From assembly GCA_003313425.1 (NCBI GenBank), contig NHZP01000022.1, positions 957,715 through 1,021,714 of the forward strand: a stretch of 64,000 nucleotides of DNA. The letters are read 5' to 3'. The notes below the pieces were generated by a model. It was given only the letters and a program-made list of their open reading frames with translations, was not told the DNA's origin and made no database searches. The stretch is from Pseudopyrenochaeta lycopersici (lineage: Eukaryota > Ascomycota > Dothideomycetes > Pleosporales > Pseudopyrenochaetaceae). This document shows positions 36,480-48,479 of this stretch, one piece after another. The position numbers and the translations under genes are program-made. Every line of letters starts with the position of its first letter. Positions within the stretch are counted from its first letter, which is position 1.

Positions 36480-39400
36480 TCGGAGATCGTATAAACGCTA
36501 TCGGTTGGGTCGCCATAGTTTCTTGCAGTTTCCCAAGTTTGATTTCGGTTCCCAAGTATTCTCGGAGTCGGGGTACCCTTTCCATTTAACTAGGTACTTG
36601 TCCTCCCCGTACTTGTCTTCTGTGATCTTAGAACATCGCATATCTAGGATTTTCTTAACTTCGTACTCCGTTTCCTCTTCAGTCTCGTACCTAAAGGTTT
36701 TCTGTAGTAGCGTTGCTGGGTGTACAGGTTCTAATAGCTTAACATAGAACCTTAGGTAGATTTTTGCGTCTTTAGGTAGTTCTAATGTATATGTAACTAG
36801 TCTGTTACGTTACTTAACTAAAAACAGTCTAACTTTAATATAGTCTAATCTCTTATTAGGTTATTTTGTACGTAAGTTTTTTATAAGTAAATATACTTTA
36901 TCCCCTTTTTTTAGCTAAGGTGCTGTTTTTCTTTTCTTGTTAACATATAAAATTTGTTATCCTTATCTTTTCTTAAGTCTTTATTGTAACTGTTTTAGCG
37001 TTGCCTGCAGTTCTCCTGCTGTTTTAACTGCGGCTTCCGCTTTAACACTTAGAAAGTTTCTTTTAAATAGATTTAGGTGTTTCCTGTAATAGGCGTAGAA
37101 TAGTATTTTGCCTGTTACTTTAGATTTGCTATTATTAAATGCGATTTATGCTGTAGGTAATAGTAATACCTAGTTATCCTGTTGTCTGTTATAATACGTC
37201 TGTAGGTATTGTTTTAGGGTTCTGTTTGTTCGTTCTGTTTATCTATTAGTTTCTAGGTGGTATGCTGTAGATAGTTTCCTTTAAGTACCTATCTTAGCTA
37301 CAAAGGTTAACTAGAAATTAGATGTAAACAGCTTATCTTTATCGCTAATAATAGTTTTTAGTATACCGTAGTGTTAGAATATTTAGTCTTTTATTATTTC
37401 CGCGAGTTATAGTGCTATAAAATTCTTCCTAAACAGTATAAACTCTGCGTATTTAATATATTTATATACTACGTTGCATATCGCATTATACTTATATCTA
37501 GTTACTTTGTCTGCAGACTTAGGTAAATCCGTGATAAAGTCTATTGCTATGTCTTCCTATAGTTTCGTAAGTATCTTAATTACCTGCGACTTACTGTAGG
37601 GTGCATAAGTAGTATGTTTATTTTGTTAGTAAGGTACACATTTCTTAATATGTGTTTCTACCTTTTATCTAAGGTTTATAATGTAGTAGTTTTGTTAAAT
37701 AAGTTCTGTTGTTTTTGTAATTCCTAGGTGTCTATATATTAGATTATTGTAGTATTATTAGATAATAGCTTCGTGTAGGTTCTTAGGAACTTCTGCTTGT
37801 ATTTTTAAGATTACGTGGCATTCTTATAAAGGTCCTAGGGTTCTATCTTTATTTATCTTTAGGATCGCTATACGAACTTTAGTTTTCTTTCCTACTACAT
37901 CGTGTCTTCTGCTTAGTGTATCTGCTCTTCTATTTTCTTTTCCTAGTATATAGATAATCTTAAACTTGTATTATCTTAGGAGTTCTAACTATCTTACTTA
38001 TCTTTAGTTTAGTTATTTTATTGTTATGAAGTATATTAGATTCTAGTAGTCTATGTAAATAGTGAGTTCTAAGCAACTTTCTGTATATGCCCTCTAATAT
38101 CGCAGTGCATTAATAATAGCTTTTAATTCTTTGTCGTGGATATTGTATTACTCTTCTGTTTATAAGAATTTACGCGAGTAATACGCTATAGGGTGCTATT
38201 TTCTATCCTTCTTCTGTAAGGCTACTGCTCTAATCGCGAGGTCTAATGCGTCTGTTTTAATCTTCAGTAGCTGTCTACTAGTAAATACTATAAGTACTGG
38301 TTTAGCTGTGCATGCTTCTTTCAGCGTTTTAAATGCTTATTGTTATTCTTCGTTCTAGTCCTATTTTTCCTCTTTTTTTATTAGTTTTATTAAGGGTGCT
38401 GCAATTTTAGCAAAGTCCTTAATAAACTGTTAATTAAAGTTAATAAATTCTAGGAATAACTAGATGTCCTTAACTGTTTGTGGTGTCTTCTATTCTCAGA
38501 TTGTCCTAACCTTAGATTCGCTGATCTGTACTCCTCGTCTTCTAACTATGTATCCTAGGAATTCCACTTCTTCTTTATAAAATTCGTATTTCTCTAGTTT
38601 TAACTTAAGGTGATAGTCCCTTAGTCGTCATAGCACCTCCTTAACATGTTACTTATATTCTTCTATATTTCTAGAGTAAACTAAAATATCGTCTAGGTAG
38701 GCTATTATATATATATTAAGACATTCTGCTAAGACGTTGTTAATTAAGTCCTAGCACGTCGCTGGTGCGTTTATTAGGCTAAAGGGTATTACTATATATT
38801 CGTAATATCTGTATCTTATTCTAAAGGCGGTTTTCTATTCTTCTCTTTCTTTTATTCTAATAAAGTTATACGCTCCTCTTAGGTCTAGCGCGGTAAAATA
38901 TTAAGCTTCTATTAATCTATTACGTAGTTCTTATATATTAGGTAGTAGGTAGCAATTCTTCTTAGTAATATTGTTTAACTTTCTGTAGTTAATATATAAC
39001 CTTAGCGCTCTATCTTTCTTTAGCGTGAATAGGATAGAGTATCCTGCTAAGGACTTAGATTTCCTAATAAAACCCTTCGCTAAATTTTTATTAATATATT
39101 TCTTTAGGACGCCTAGCTTGTAATTACTTAGGTAGTATATTAGTATAAACCTAGGCTACTTACCTTCTATAAGTTCTATCTTATAGTCCTATTCTTAGTG
39201 TTTTAGTAGTACTTCTTTTCCTACCTTTTTAGTAAATATATCTCTAAATTCCTTATATTCTTCTAGGATCTTAGGAGTAGTAACTAACTTCTTATTCTTC
39301 TTAGCGTTCTTTACTAGCTGCTAATAAAGTAGCTGTTTCTTAGCTTCTTACAAAGGTTTAATATTTATTATCGTCTTCTTATCTACTAAGGTATGCGACC

Positions 39401-41286
39401 GTTGCGTAGGCATTCTTACGTTCTTTTTTACACGCACAGACACTTTTTATCTTATCTAGTTAATTACTAGATTATAGTGTCTTAACTATAGTAGTCCTAG
39501 TATAATATCGTAGGCGGCTGTCCTAAAGACGTCTAGTCTAACCTAGTGTGTTTTAGAGGCTAGGCTAAAGCGAGTAGTTACTTCGTGGGTTACTATTCCT
39601 CCTAATTTTCTATTTACTACTGTTACCTAGTAGGGTGTTTTCTTTAAGACAGGTTATAGCCCTGCTTTTAATATAGCTGTCTTAGAAATGTAGTTTACTT
39701 ATAATCTAGAATCTATTAGTGCCTTTAGCTCCTTTCCTTAGAGTTTTATTCTAAGTTAGAAGAGGCTCTCTTCCTTTTGTTAGATAGCCTAACACTGCTT
39801 GTTAGTGTTGTCTGGTCGTAGACAAATCTCTTGTCTAGTTCTAGCCTTCTTACTATAGGAAGGTTTAGTTTCCAATTTCTGTCTAAAAAAGAATTTTCTT
39901 CAAAACCGTTTACTTCCTTTTCTAGCTTGTAGCGCTTATATCCTAGATTTATGCAGGTTTACTATAATTTATTAGTACATTACTTATTTATAATAATGTT
40001 TTAATTTGCGGTGTGCTTATTATTATGTCCTAGGAAATAATTTATTATTTATTTGTCCTATAAGTAGTTAATACAATTATCTTGTTAACAGTCGTACTAT
40101 TACTATTTACACGCTCCTTTTAGTGTTAGGAAGTGTCCTTCCTGTAGTTTAATAGCGTAATAATAATCGCAGTAATTATATGTGCAGCAGAAGTATAATA
40201 GTAGCCCGTGTTTTAGGTTTCTCTAGTTATAGTTATATTAGAAGAGTTTTTGTCCTTTCTCTGCTTAGGCTAAGGCTTTCTATTTAATTTACTATTTAGC
40301 TCACTCTATAGAGAATCTAATACACTTAATATTCTCTATTACGTATTCCTAATATATATTATTCTAGTTTAAGGATTTACACTTTATTTTCTAGTCCTAG
40401 CATCGCATGCATATGTATTTTCTACTATATATTTTCTATAGTGCTAGTATACCCTATATTCTCTGTATTTCGTAGTCTAGTGCCTGTGCTTCCTTAATAC
40501 TCTCTGTAGGTAGTAGTTAGTCCTAGTTAACTAGGGTCTCTAGATGTAGTTCTACTAGAGCCTTATTATTCTAGTTAATCTCCTAAGTGCTTAAGGGAAC
40601 CTGTCTGTAGGTTCTTATAATCTAGTTATCGTCCTACTGTAGTAGTAATAAGGGTCTAGTACTATAGTTAGGTGTAGTAACTACCTCCTAGTCCCTAAGT
40701 TAGGTGTTATTAAAGTTTTTAATTATATTAACTTTAAGTCAGGTAACTTTATTCTTTTATCTATAATTCTTTACGAAGTGTCTCTTCTTCCTACAATTAT
40801 AGTAATTACCTTTTATCTTCTCTATATCTGTCTTCTAGTTTCCTACCTTCTTATTCCTTTACTTTTTATTAACGTTATCTAGATGCATTAGTTCTAGTTT
40901 ATTAGAAGTATAGTAGCTAGCAGTGCAAGTGTTCCTTAGGTAGCGAATATAGCCTTTCTGTTTACCCGTATAGTTTATTCTTCCCTTTCTATAGCTCTAT
41001 AGCTCTTAGCTTAATTTATATAGGTTATTATTAATTCTTATATAGTTATTAATTAAGTTATTAAGGTCCTTAATAACGCATCCTGTTCTTATAAGTTCCT
41101 CCCTAACCTGTAGTTTTAGCCCCTGTTAGAATATTTATTTAAGAGCCTCGTTATCCTATCTAATAATCGTAGAGTACTGTTTAAACCTGTTAGCATAGTC
41201 AGCAATAGAAGTGTGTTACTTAAGTTCCTGTATATGTCTTTCTACTGCGACTTTCTTAGTCTGCATTCTGAAGATCTGTTAGATGT
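36480..41286 (-). pseudogene. Element D pol (and part of gag): RT, RNase H, integrase, chromodomain
   Basis: On the minus strand, a reverse transcriptase with an intact YLDD box (38688-38699) and a KYEFYKEEVEFLGY block is followed by RNase H (a DALDLAIRAV/YYSRK region near 38.2 kb). A His/Cys integrase finger and core come next (IDFITDLPKS near 37.5 kb, STAYH near 37.25 kb). A C-terminal chromodomain lies at about 36515-36690 ([19 protein letters not shown]). The chromodomain stretch is open for about 70 codons and barely RIP-mutated. Elsewhere TAG/TAA replace Trp and Gln codons. Gag is split: its N-terminal end lies at 46725-47046, beyond J. Confidence 0.8.
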
Positions 41287-41291
41287 GTTTT

Positions 41292-41414
41292 TGTTAGCCA
41301 ACACGGTTAGCTCCTCACGTGCTCTGTTATATAAGCATCCACAGGGTATATAGTTCCCTTGTGTCTCATTTGATAGGAATTAACCTAGTTCCTCCTGCCT
41401 GCTGCCCGCCAACA
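41292..41414 (+). repeat. 5' LTR of copia element J (123 bp)
   Basis: Short LTR, almost identical to 46597-46719. It contains a TTATATAAG TATA-like motif near 41327-41335. Confidence 0.92.
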
Positions 41415-41427
41415 GTTATGAGCCTGG
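41415..41427 (+). promoter_or_regulatory. Primer-binding site of J (initiator tRNA-Met anticodon arm)
   Basis: The sequence immediately after the 5' LTR is GTTATGAGCC(TGG). Its complement, GGCTCATAAC, matches the anticodon loop of eukaryotic initiator tRNA-Met over ten bases. Priming from an internal half-tRNA is known for copia-type elements, so position and sequence agree. Confidence 0.6.
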
Positions 41428-41639
41428 TTTGCACCTCCTAAGCTACGCAACTCTGCACAAATATAGCTTTAGACGTGTAACTAATAATAACTACGTTTAC
41501 CTTTACCTATTATGTCTATTGACAGCTAGGTTAGCGTCAAAGACCTATATAGTTAACAAGTGTCGCTATTTAACCAGAACTGTTGCTCTCCGCATAGAGA
41601 TTAGTTTAGTGATTGATCACTGAGATCACGATATCGTAC

Positions 41640-44600
41640 AACAACGCAGGAGTCACACAAGTAACTGTTTTACTGGATAAACTAGCCAACTAGGAGTCGT
41701 AGTTCCAGCTACAACGAGAGAAAGCTGTTGTAGATGGCATTTAGAAGTACCACAACATCTTAAAACCAAAGGATAAGCTACTAAAGCTTAGAGAACCAAC
41801 CAGACCGTTACCTAGCGATATACGGCCAGGAGCGACAGAGATTAGCTAGCTAGACGCAGCTAAAAAGGCATTATACAGTAATCTCCTTTAAGACTAGAGA
41901 TATAAAAGAGCAGAGTATATAAAACTCAAGCAGAAGGATAGTAAGCTCCTTCTTAACATCAGCCGTACGATTGCTGCTCGACACCTTTACCTTATTAGCA
42001 GAAAAGATAAGGCGTATAATCAACTAGTTACTCTTAAGAAGCAGTTTGCGCTAACAGCTGCCTCACGAAGCAGAGAGCTGACTATCAAATATCGAGCTCT
42101 ACAGGACGGTCCTTAGAGTTAAGATCTTAAGCAATAGCTTAATAACTAGATTTATATTACCAACTAAGGCGGGGAGGCAGGTCTCCCTAAAACAACAGGT
42201 TATTAAGCTCAAGAGGATTTCCTAACATCTATTAGGACAATTGCCCCTAAATAGGCCGCGTCGTCGCACCATAACCTTATCAAAAAGGAGACCTTAGATA
42301 AGACGAATGAGATTCAACCTCTAGCAGACTATATAGCTCAGTTCAGGGTCTATTATTGACGAATTGGGCCTAGTATAACGTCGCTTAGCACGTTTGCAAT
42401 ACTTAGTGTTTTAAACAGAACAGACCAGAAGAACCAGAAGGACCAGAAGGAGCAGAGATCATCAAAATCAGCTCATAAGCCAGAATGTCTCTGCGGAGGT
42501 ATACATTGGTACAGGGAGTGCTAGTACCTGTTTCCAGATCATCCAAAGAGACTAGAGAGCTTTTAACCTATTAAAGCTGTACAGAATAGAATAGCTAAGG
42601 CCTTAAAGAACCCAGAGCAGGTTAAAAGGATTAATAAGCTCCTCGCTCGTTATGGTAAGAAAATCAAGGGCGTAGATGAGCCAATAAGCCTTGACGGTGG
42701 AAAGGAGAGCCAAGGGGGCAGTTTTGCGACCTACAGCTCCTTCTCTGTCACCCAGGTGCAACCAAAAACGCTGCCAACGATCATTAATTAATAGATCCTT
42801 AACCCAGGCTCAAACATCTATATATGCAATTTAAGGAGATTTAGCTGGCGAGAGATAAGGCAGGCTACAGCCTAGGAAACAGTGCTTGCAGGAGACTCAA
42901 TCTTAGCAATACAGGCCTAGGGAGAGGTTGTATTTAAGGTTAATCGACTGTCTAGAATAAGTTAGATTAAGCTGACTAATATAGCGCTTATAGAAAGCTT
43001 CTTTACAAACGTTGTAAGCCTCTTAAGATGCTGAGAAATAGGCATTCAGTTCGACTCAGGACGAGATGTCATATACAAGCAGCATCCGTCAAACGTCACA
43101 TGCCTACTTAGGTATAGAGAAGGACACTGGATCGTTGATGCTGACGAGAACGATCGTCCAGCACTAAGTAGCTTCGCAACAGCTCTTCGAGGAGCGTACA
43201 AGGTCTTACGGGAAGATCGACGTCCAATTGCCGTATCTCATGTTGAAGCTCATGAGATGTTTGCACACGCGAGCAAGGAGGCGATCGACCACTTGAATGC
43301 AAACGTACGAGGAATCAACCTTGAGCAAGGAGCTCGAGCACTACAGCTGCGAGAATGCGAGACCTGCATTAAGTCAAAATCGACAGCTTAGGTCAGCAGG
43401 CGTTAATCGGACGATCGAGCTACAAGGCCTTTCTATAGGATTGTAGTTGATCTCGTACAGCTGATCCTAACAGGAGAAACGTGCTACAACGGAGATCGTT
43501 ACCTCCTGCATGCTGTATGCGAGTTCTTAAGGTAGCATGAGGCGACAACTCTTGCTAATAAAACACTACCTGTCGTGATAGTAGCGTTGCGAGCGCTGAT
43601 AAACAAGATTGAACGCTAGTATGGATATACTGTTGTTGTCTTTAAGGTTGACGGCGATCGCGGATATGGCTTACAGCTCTATGAGATCGCGAGGCAGGCT
43701 GGCCTTAAGGTTAAGCTTCGAGCCCCTGACACGCCTGAACAGCTAGGAGCCGCAGAGCAAGCAGGGAACGTGATTATAATAAGAGTAAGATTACTTCGAA
43801 TTAAGGCAGGACTGCCAAAGTCGCTGTTAAATGAGCTAGCAGTTACAGCAGCTTGAATCGTCAATGTCACGCCTACCAAGTTAATCGCATGGAAGACGCC
43901 ATATGAGCTAGTCTATGGCAGGCAGCCTTCAGTTGCCTATTTCTCACAGATAGGCTGCAAAGCCTATGTCCTAAATAAGAAGCTAAAGAAAGTAGATAAG
44001 CTTAAGTCTTGTACATTCATAGGATACCTTACAGGGTACGACTTAACGAATATCTTCCGCATCTAGCTGCTAAAGAAGAGCTAGGTAATACGCGTGAGAG
44101 ACGTGATATTTTAGAAGAACAGCCTTTTTAACGACTACAAGAAAGCTAAGAGAGAAGCTATCGTACGAGAAGATATTAACTATCTCAACATACCTTAGGT
44201 ACAGGAGATAGAGGCTAATCAAGAGATACTGCAGAACCAGAGGCATCAGCTCAACGATGAGACAGCTCGTTCTACAGAGATAGCTGAAAACAACATGGTG
44301 GCAGAGTTCTATAAGGACTAGGGCTTTCTACTAACACTAGAACTATTAGATTGTAGTACTGCACTACCTTAATAGGAGGCAGACAACAATAGAGAATCAG
44401 GCCGAGCTACAGAGCTAGTAGAACAAGTTAGTGCTGAAGATTAAGGCACTGAGGAACAGGTTTAAGAACAGCTGCTTGATGAGCTGCAGACACATCATAA
44501 GGATGACACGTCTACAGTCACAAGTAGACCAGATAGACTAAGTAGGCCAGATGGACCACTTAGGCCAGCTGCAACAGGCAGGCGAGGCTGACCACGAAAG

Positions 44601-46500
44601 CTACCATCTGAGTAGCCTAGAGGATAGAGCAATACAGACGACTATGTACTAGATCGTTAGCAGAACAATGCACCAAAGATAGCTAATCCTGCTGTCAGAA
44701 GTAGTAGTAACATTATAGAAGGGAAGAGAGCTAGGAGGCTAGCTAACCAGGCCCTAGCTATATACTACAGAGTATTCGCAGTAGCATTAAATCTAACAGC
44801 TCCTTTAAAGCTCGCAGGTGAGATGCCTAGGTCAAGGCTATATCGTAACCAACTGCCAGAGCCGCCAAAGCGATAGAAGGAAGTAAAGGATTATCCATTT
44901 AGTGCTGAGTTTAGAGAGGCAGCACGAGCAGAGCTTAACAGCTGCTGGTTAAAAGATTGCTTTAAGCGTACGGAGGTTACTGCAACAACAGCAGATGCTG
45001 AGGTTCTACCCTTAATATAGGTGTTCTTATACAAGTTTAACAAAGACAGGTACCTATATAAGTTTAAGGCGCGTATATACGTATAAGGAGACCTGCAGGA
45101 GGCATAGGGTAAGACGTATGCTGCAACGTTAGCTATTAAGGTCTTTTAATCTCTTGTAGCACTAGCAGCAGCATTTAACCTAAAGATATTTTAGTTTAAC
45201 GCCCTAAACGCCTTTCTTAACGCTTAACTACTACGCAAGATATACTATTATACGCCTAAAGGGTTCACAGACGAGTTTAGCGAGCTTCTTAAGCTTCAGC
45301 AAGCGCTCTATAGCCTTAAGGAAGCACTACTACTATAGTACTAGGAGCTCTTATTAACCTTAAAGAAGCTTAGGTTGAGGCCTGTGCTAGGAGCACCATG
45401 CCTATACACGAACGACCGTCTAATCGTCTTTTTCTATATGGACGATATCGTCATCCTCGTCCATCCGCTCAATATAAGCTACTACCAGACGTTCAAGCAA
45501 CAGATGCTTAGAACGTACGAGATCCGTAAGCTAGGCGAGCTGAAGTGGTTCCTTAGCATCCGTGTGATCCGCGAGGAGCTTACTTAATTAATCTACCTAG
45601 CACAGGACTTATTTATTAATAAGATCGCAGCGAAATTCGATCTTAAGGGAAACACAAGATACCTAGATGTGCTACTAAGGGACAACGTCCTCCTGCCTTT
45701 AACAGAGGATTTAAGTGCTGCTCGAACATAAAGGTATCAGCAGCTAGTTAGATTACTAGCGTATATATCGACATCAACGAGACTAGACGTCGCGAGAGCG
45801 CACTCAATCCTTGCACGCCACCTACAGAATCTAGGGTAAAAGCACCTGCACGCTGCCAACCATGTGTGGAGATACCTAATAGGTATAAAGCACCTAGCTA
45901 TTTGAGCGTTAGGGGACATCTAGCACAGTATAACTAGCATCACATTACTAGCTTAGCAGGAGCTAGGCTAAGAACCTCTCTTTTATGGTGTATTAGATGC
46001 GGCCTTCGCAGATAAGCCTAAAACTCGCTAAAGCTCTTAAGGCTACATCTTTAAACTATATAGACTGCCTATTAACTAGAAGGCAACAGTCTAATAATTA
46101 GTCATAAAATTGACTACTAAGGCTGAGCTGCTATCTCTATCCCTTGCAGGATTAGAGATGGAATAGTGGCAACGCTTCTTTCAAGCTATTTAATTTGACC
46201 CTGAGTTTACACCAGCACTGTAGTGTGATAACTAGCAGACTATCTTAATCGTAACAAAGGCAGTTAATAAGCTTCAGACGAAGCTGAAGCATGTGGACGT
46301 ACATCATCATTGGTTACGTCAGGAGGTAGCAGAAGGCAGACTGCAGGTAGACTAGAAGGCTACTACAGAGATGCCAGCTGACGGCCTTATAAAGATTCTT
46401 AGTCGATAGAAGCACGCTGACTTTGTACGCCAGCTAGGACTAAGTGACCTATCAAGGATTCGAGAGGAATCAGAGAGTACTGCTCTTAGTCTGCAGGACC
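41640..46500 (+). pseudogene. Element J copia gag-pol polyprotein, one frame with RIP stops
   Basis: A single plus-strand frame runs about 4.86 kb with no frameshift noticed. Order: gag with a Cys/His knuckle (CLCGGIHWYRECQYLF, about 42.48 kb), protease, GAG-pre-integrase (about 43.2-43.38 kb, HLNANVRG...C-x2-C), integrase core (about 43.43-43.95 kb), reverse transcriptase (about 45.0-45.6 kb) with YMDD in the FYMDDIVIL box (45438-45449), and RNase H with a TTKAELLSLS block (about 46.1 kb), ending near ADGL and RQLGLSD motifs. This is the Ty1/copia order (integrase before RT). Dozens of TAG/TAA codons replace Trp/Gln. The start is approximate. Confidence 0.85.
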
Positions 46501-46596
46501 TGGGGGGGTGGTACTACCAACTACAGTAGAGGCAGATGCTTAAGGACCTTCATTTACAGCTTTCGTTGCTCTTCATTCACTTAAGCTGGGGGGGTG

Positions 46597-46719
46597 TGTT
46601 AGCCAACACGGTTAGCTCCTTACGTGCTCTGTTATATAAGCATCCACAGGGTATATAGTTCTCTTGTATCTCATTTGATAGGAATTAACCTAGTTCCTCC
46701 TGCCTGCTGCCCGCCAACA
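46597..46719 (+). repeat. 3' LTR of copia element J (123 bp)
   Basis: Partner of 41292-41414. The few differences are C-to-T changes (for example TCCTTACG for TCCTCACG, GTTCTCTTG for GTTCCCTTG). Confidence 0.92.
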
Positions 46720-46724
46720 GTTTT

Positions 46725-47040
46725 TTAAACTTGTCCTAATCCTTAAATATTTCCGTGTTGTCTGCGTTAATAATTCCTTAGTCTATGTATTGCTCTAGTT
46801 AAGGCGTGACCTAGTCTAGCGCCTTACTTGTAAGGTAAGTAATCGCGATAGGTGCCTTATTACTTTCGTTAATGTCCTTATAGAGATAGAAGTACAGGTT
46901 GAGTTAGAGTAACTATCCTTTTAGGTGTTGTTAGTTACCGCTGAACGTAGTAGGTTTGCTAATTAGACAACCTTTAGTAGTTACGGTTAAAGAGTCGGGG
47001 GTAGCTACGTATTCGCTAGGGCTGCTTATCTTAAGCGTAA
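46725..47040 (-). pseudogene. Element D gag, N-terminal fragment right of J
   Basis: Minus-strand frame starting just inside the 5' LTR. It carries a gypsy-type gag segment (a PTTFSGN-like motif, then a Leu/Gln/Tyr-rich block with ALDWVTP-like sequence) before J interrupts it at 46724. Some stops from RIP. Confidence 0.6.
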
Positions 47041-47046
47041 TTAAAA

Positions 47047-47440
47047 TATTAAAGATCTAATTAAGTAGTTATAATATAAAGTAACTGGTGTTAACTAGTT
47101 AATATCTTTAGAGTATTCTATAGATGTGCAGGCTAGGTTAAAGGTAGAAGTATTAAATAGTAGTATACTCGTAAATTGTCTAAGTTAATTATAATGTGCT
47201 ATAGGGCCACATTATATAAGTCTATATACATGGTTGTCTTATAGGATTCCTATAAGGCCCCCTCTAGGATTTCTGGGTTTGTCTCCGTCCTATAGGATAT
47301 AGTCCGTCTTAGCGTGGGTTTCTTGGGATCACGTGACCCTGGCGTCATTAGTTGGTTCAGAGGCTCGGCCTCCCCGTTGGTCGTCCGTGCCTCCTCCCAC
47401 ATCCTCATAACCGCCGCCTTCCCACTTCCTGTTCGTAACA
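47047..47440 (-). repeat. 5' LTR of element D
   Basis: 394-bp partner of 36012-36405. Its left third is the more RIP-affected, beginning TATTAAAG where the partner has TGTTAAAG. Confidence 0.9.
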
Positions 47441-47445
47441 CCTAG

Positions 47446-48470
47446 CTTCTAGCGACGCTTTTTCTGAACTGTATTAGAAGTAGTTATTGTCTTTCGCGCA
47501 GATTTACTAGCTAGATCCTTTACAGATACAGTATCTAGAGTAGGGTTAGGAACAATTAAAGGTAATTGTTCGTATTAGTAGGCTATTTTCACCTAGAATA
47601 GTCTATCTGCGTGATCTAGCATATAGTATTGCTATCAGAGGCTATTCAGACGTACTCACTGCCCTCTTATTCTAAGGCTGCGGGATTATAACGTCTTTGA
47701 AACCCAGAGCATGTAGCTGAACATGAGAGAGGGGCTCAGCCGCTTGGGTTGCATGCCATATAGCCCCTGAGATGCTCAGGAATCTTTTAGGTAACAAGAA
47801 AAACAGGTCTATTAGCCCCTACCAGTCCCACGACATGACCTATGCTCTTTATTGTGACAACGAGACAGACCGCCACATGGACTTCGCCTTGTCACATACT
47901 AGATCATCGATCCCTCCTCAGTTATGAAGCAACACCTTATTTTTTGTTATTCTGATTAATAATGTACAGCATGCGACTGTACGGTTCTCTACTGTATACC
48001 CCGGATCTTGTCCTGCTTTTACTATTACATGAAACTATAATAATAGTTAGCTGTAACCGCTATGAGCAGTTTGGCGTACTGTACGAGCATTTTGAGTGCG
48101 TGAGTAATGAGCAGCGCGTTCTGGGTAGCAGTTGCCATCGGACCGTAATAATTTTCCTAAAACGGTGATCAGTTAAAATATGAGGTAAAATCACTAAATA
48201 CTATGAGAACTGGCCATGACCGATGAGCGCGTGGCTGCGGTCATGTAGATTGGGTGTTGGCTTTTATATCTGTTCGAGCTTGGATTGCACCATGCGGGCG
48301 ACTTTACGTTGTGCGTCTTCGAGTATATTTCCCATAAACTCACTCCAGAGAATGGTGCCACTAGATACGGTACTAATAACCCTAATAAGTCTATTTCCTT
48401 TGCCAGCGCACCGTAGAGGATGGAGAGACCCGATGGGAATCTCAACTCCCGAATGCGTGTCCTACCTTAG
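47446..48470. other. Intergenic, no gene seen
   Basis: The first 200 bp are RIP-like; from about 47680 the composition is ordinary. Open frames of 60-80 codons exist on both strands, but none has recognisable content or intron-supported extension. Confidence 0.5.
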
Positions 48471-48479
48471 GGCCCACCG

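Larger units (their letters stand above)
41292..46719 (+). mobile_element. Element J: Ty1/copia LTR retrotransposon nested in D
   Basis: 123-bp LTRs (41292-41414 and 46597-46719), TGTTAGCC...GCCAACA, with a 5-bp TSD, GTTTT, at 41287-41291 and 46720-46724. A polypurine tract (AAGCTGGGGGGGTG) ends at 46596. Total 5428 bp, a normal copia size. The two LTRs differ at only about three positions, so insertion was recent relative to the other elements. The internal ORF is hit by RIP but keeps its frame. Confidence 0.93.
36012..47440 (-). mobile_element. Element D: Ty3/gypsy chromovirus, interrupted by copia element J
   Basis: 394-bp LTRs at 36012-36405 and 47047-47440 with a perfect TSD, CCTAG, at 36007-36011 and 47441-47445. 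A purine-rich tract (complement of 36406-36424) abuts the left LTR. Gag lies next to the right LTR and the chromodomain next to the left, so it reads on the minus strand. Without J it is about 6.0 kb. RIP is moderate: many domains read easily and the catalytic YLDD box is intact. Confidence 0.9.

Noticed and set aside
43108..43879. Minus-strand frames of 60-70 codons in element J
   Set aside because: They lie opposite the readable copia integrase frame and are antisense shadows.
41640..46500. Stop-codon reassignment or TAG readthrough in the copia frame
   Set aside because: TAG replaces both Trp and Gln positions and TAA also occurs, as expected from G-to-A and C-to-T RIP; intact genes in the window use normal codons.
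3180..47440. CRISPR-like or regularly spaced repeat arrays
   Set aside because: The direct repeats seen are LTRs or simple tandem arrays without unique spacers, and the DNA is fungal.
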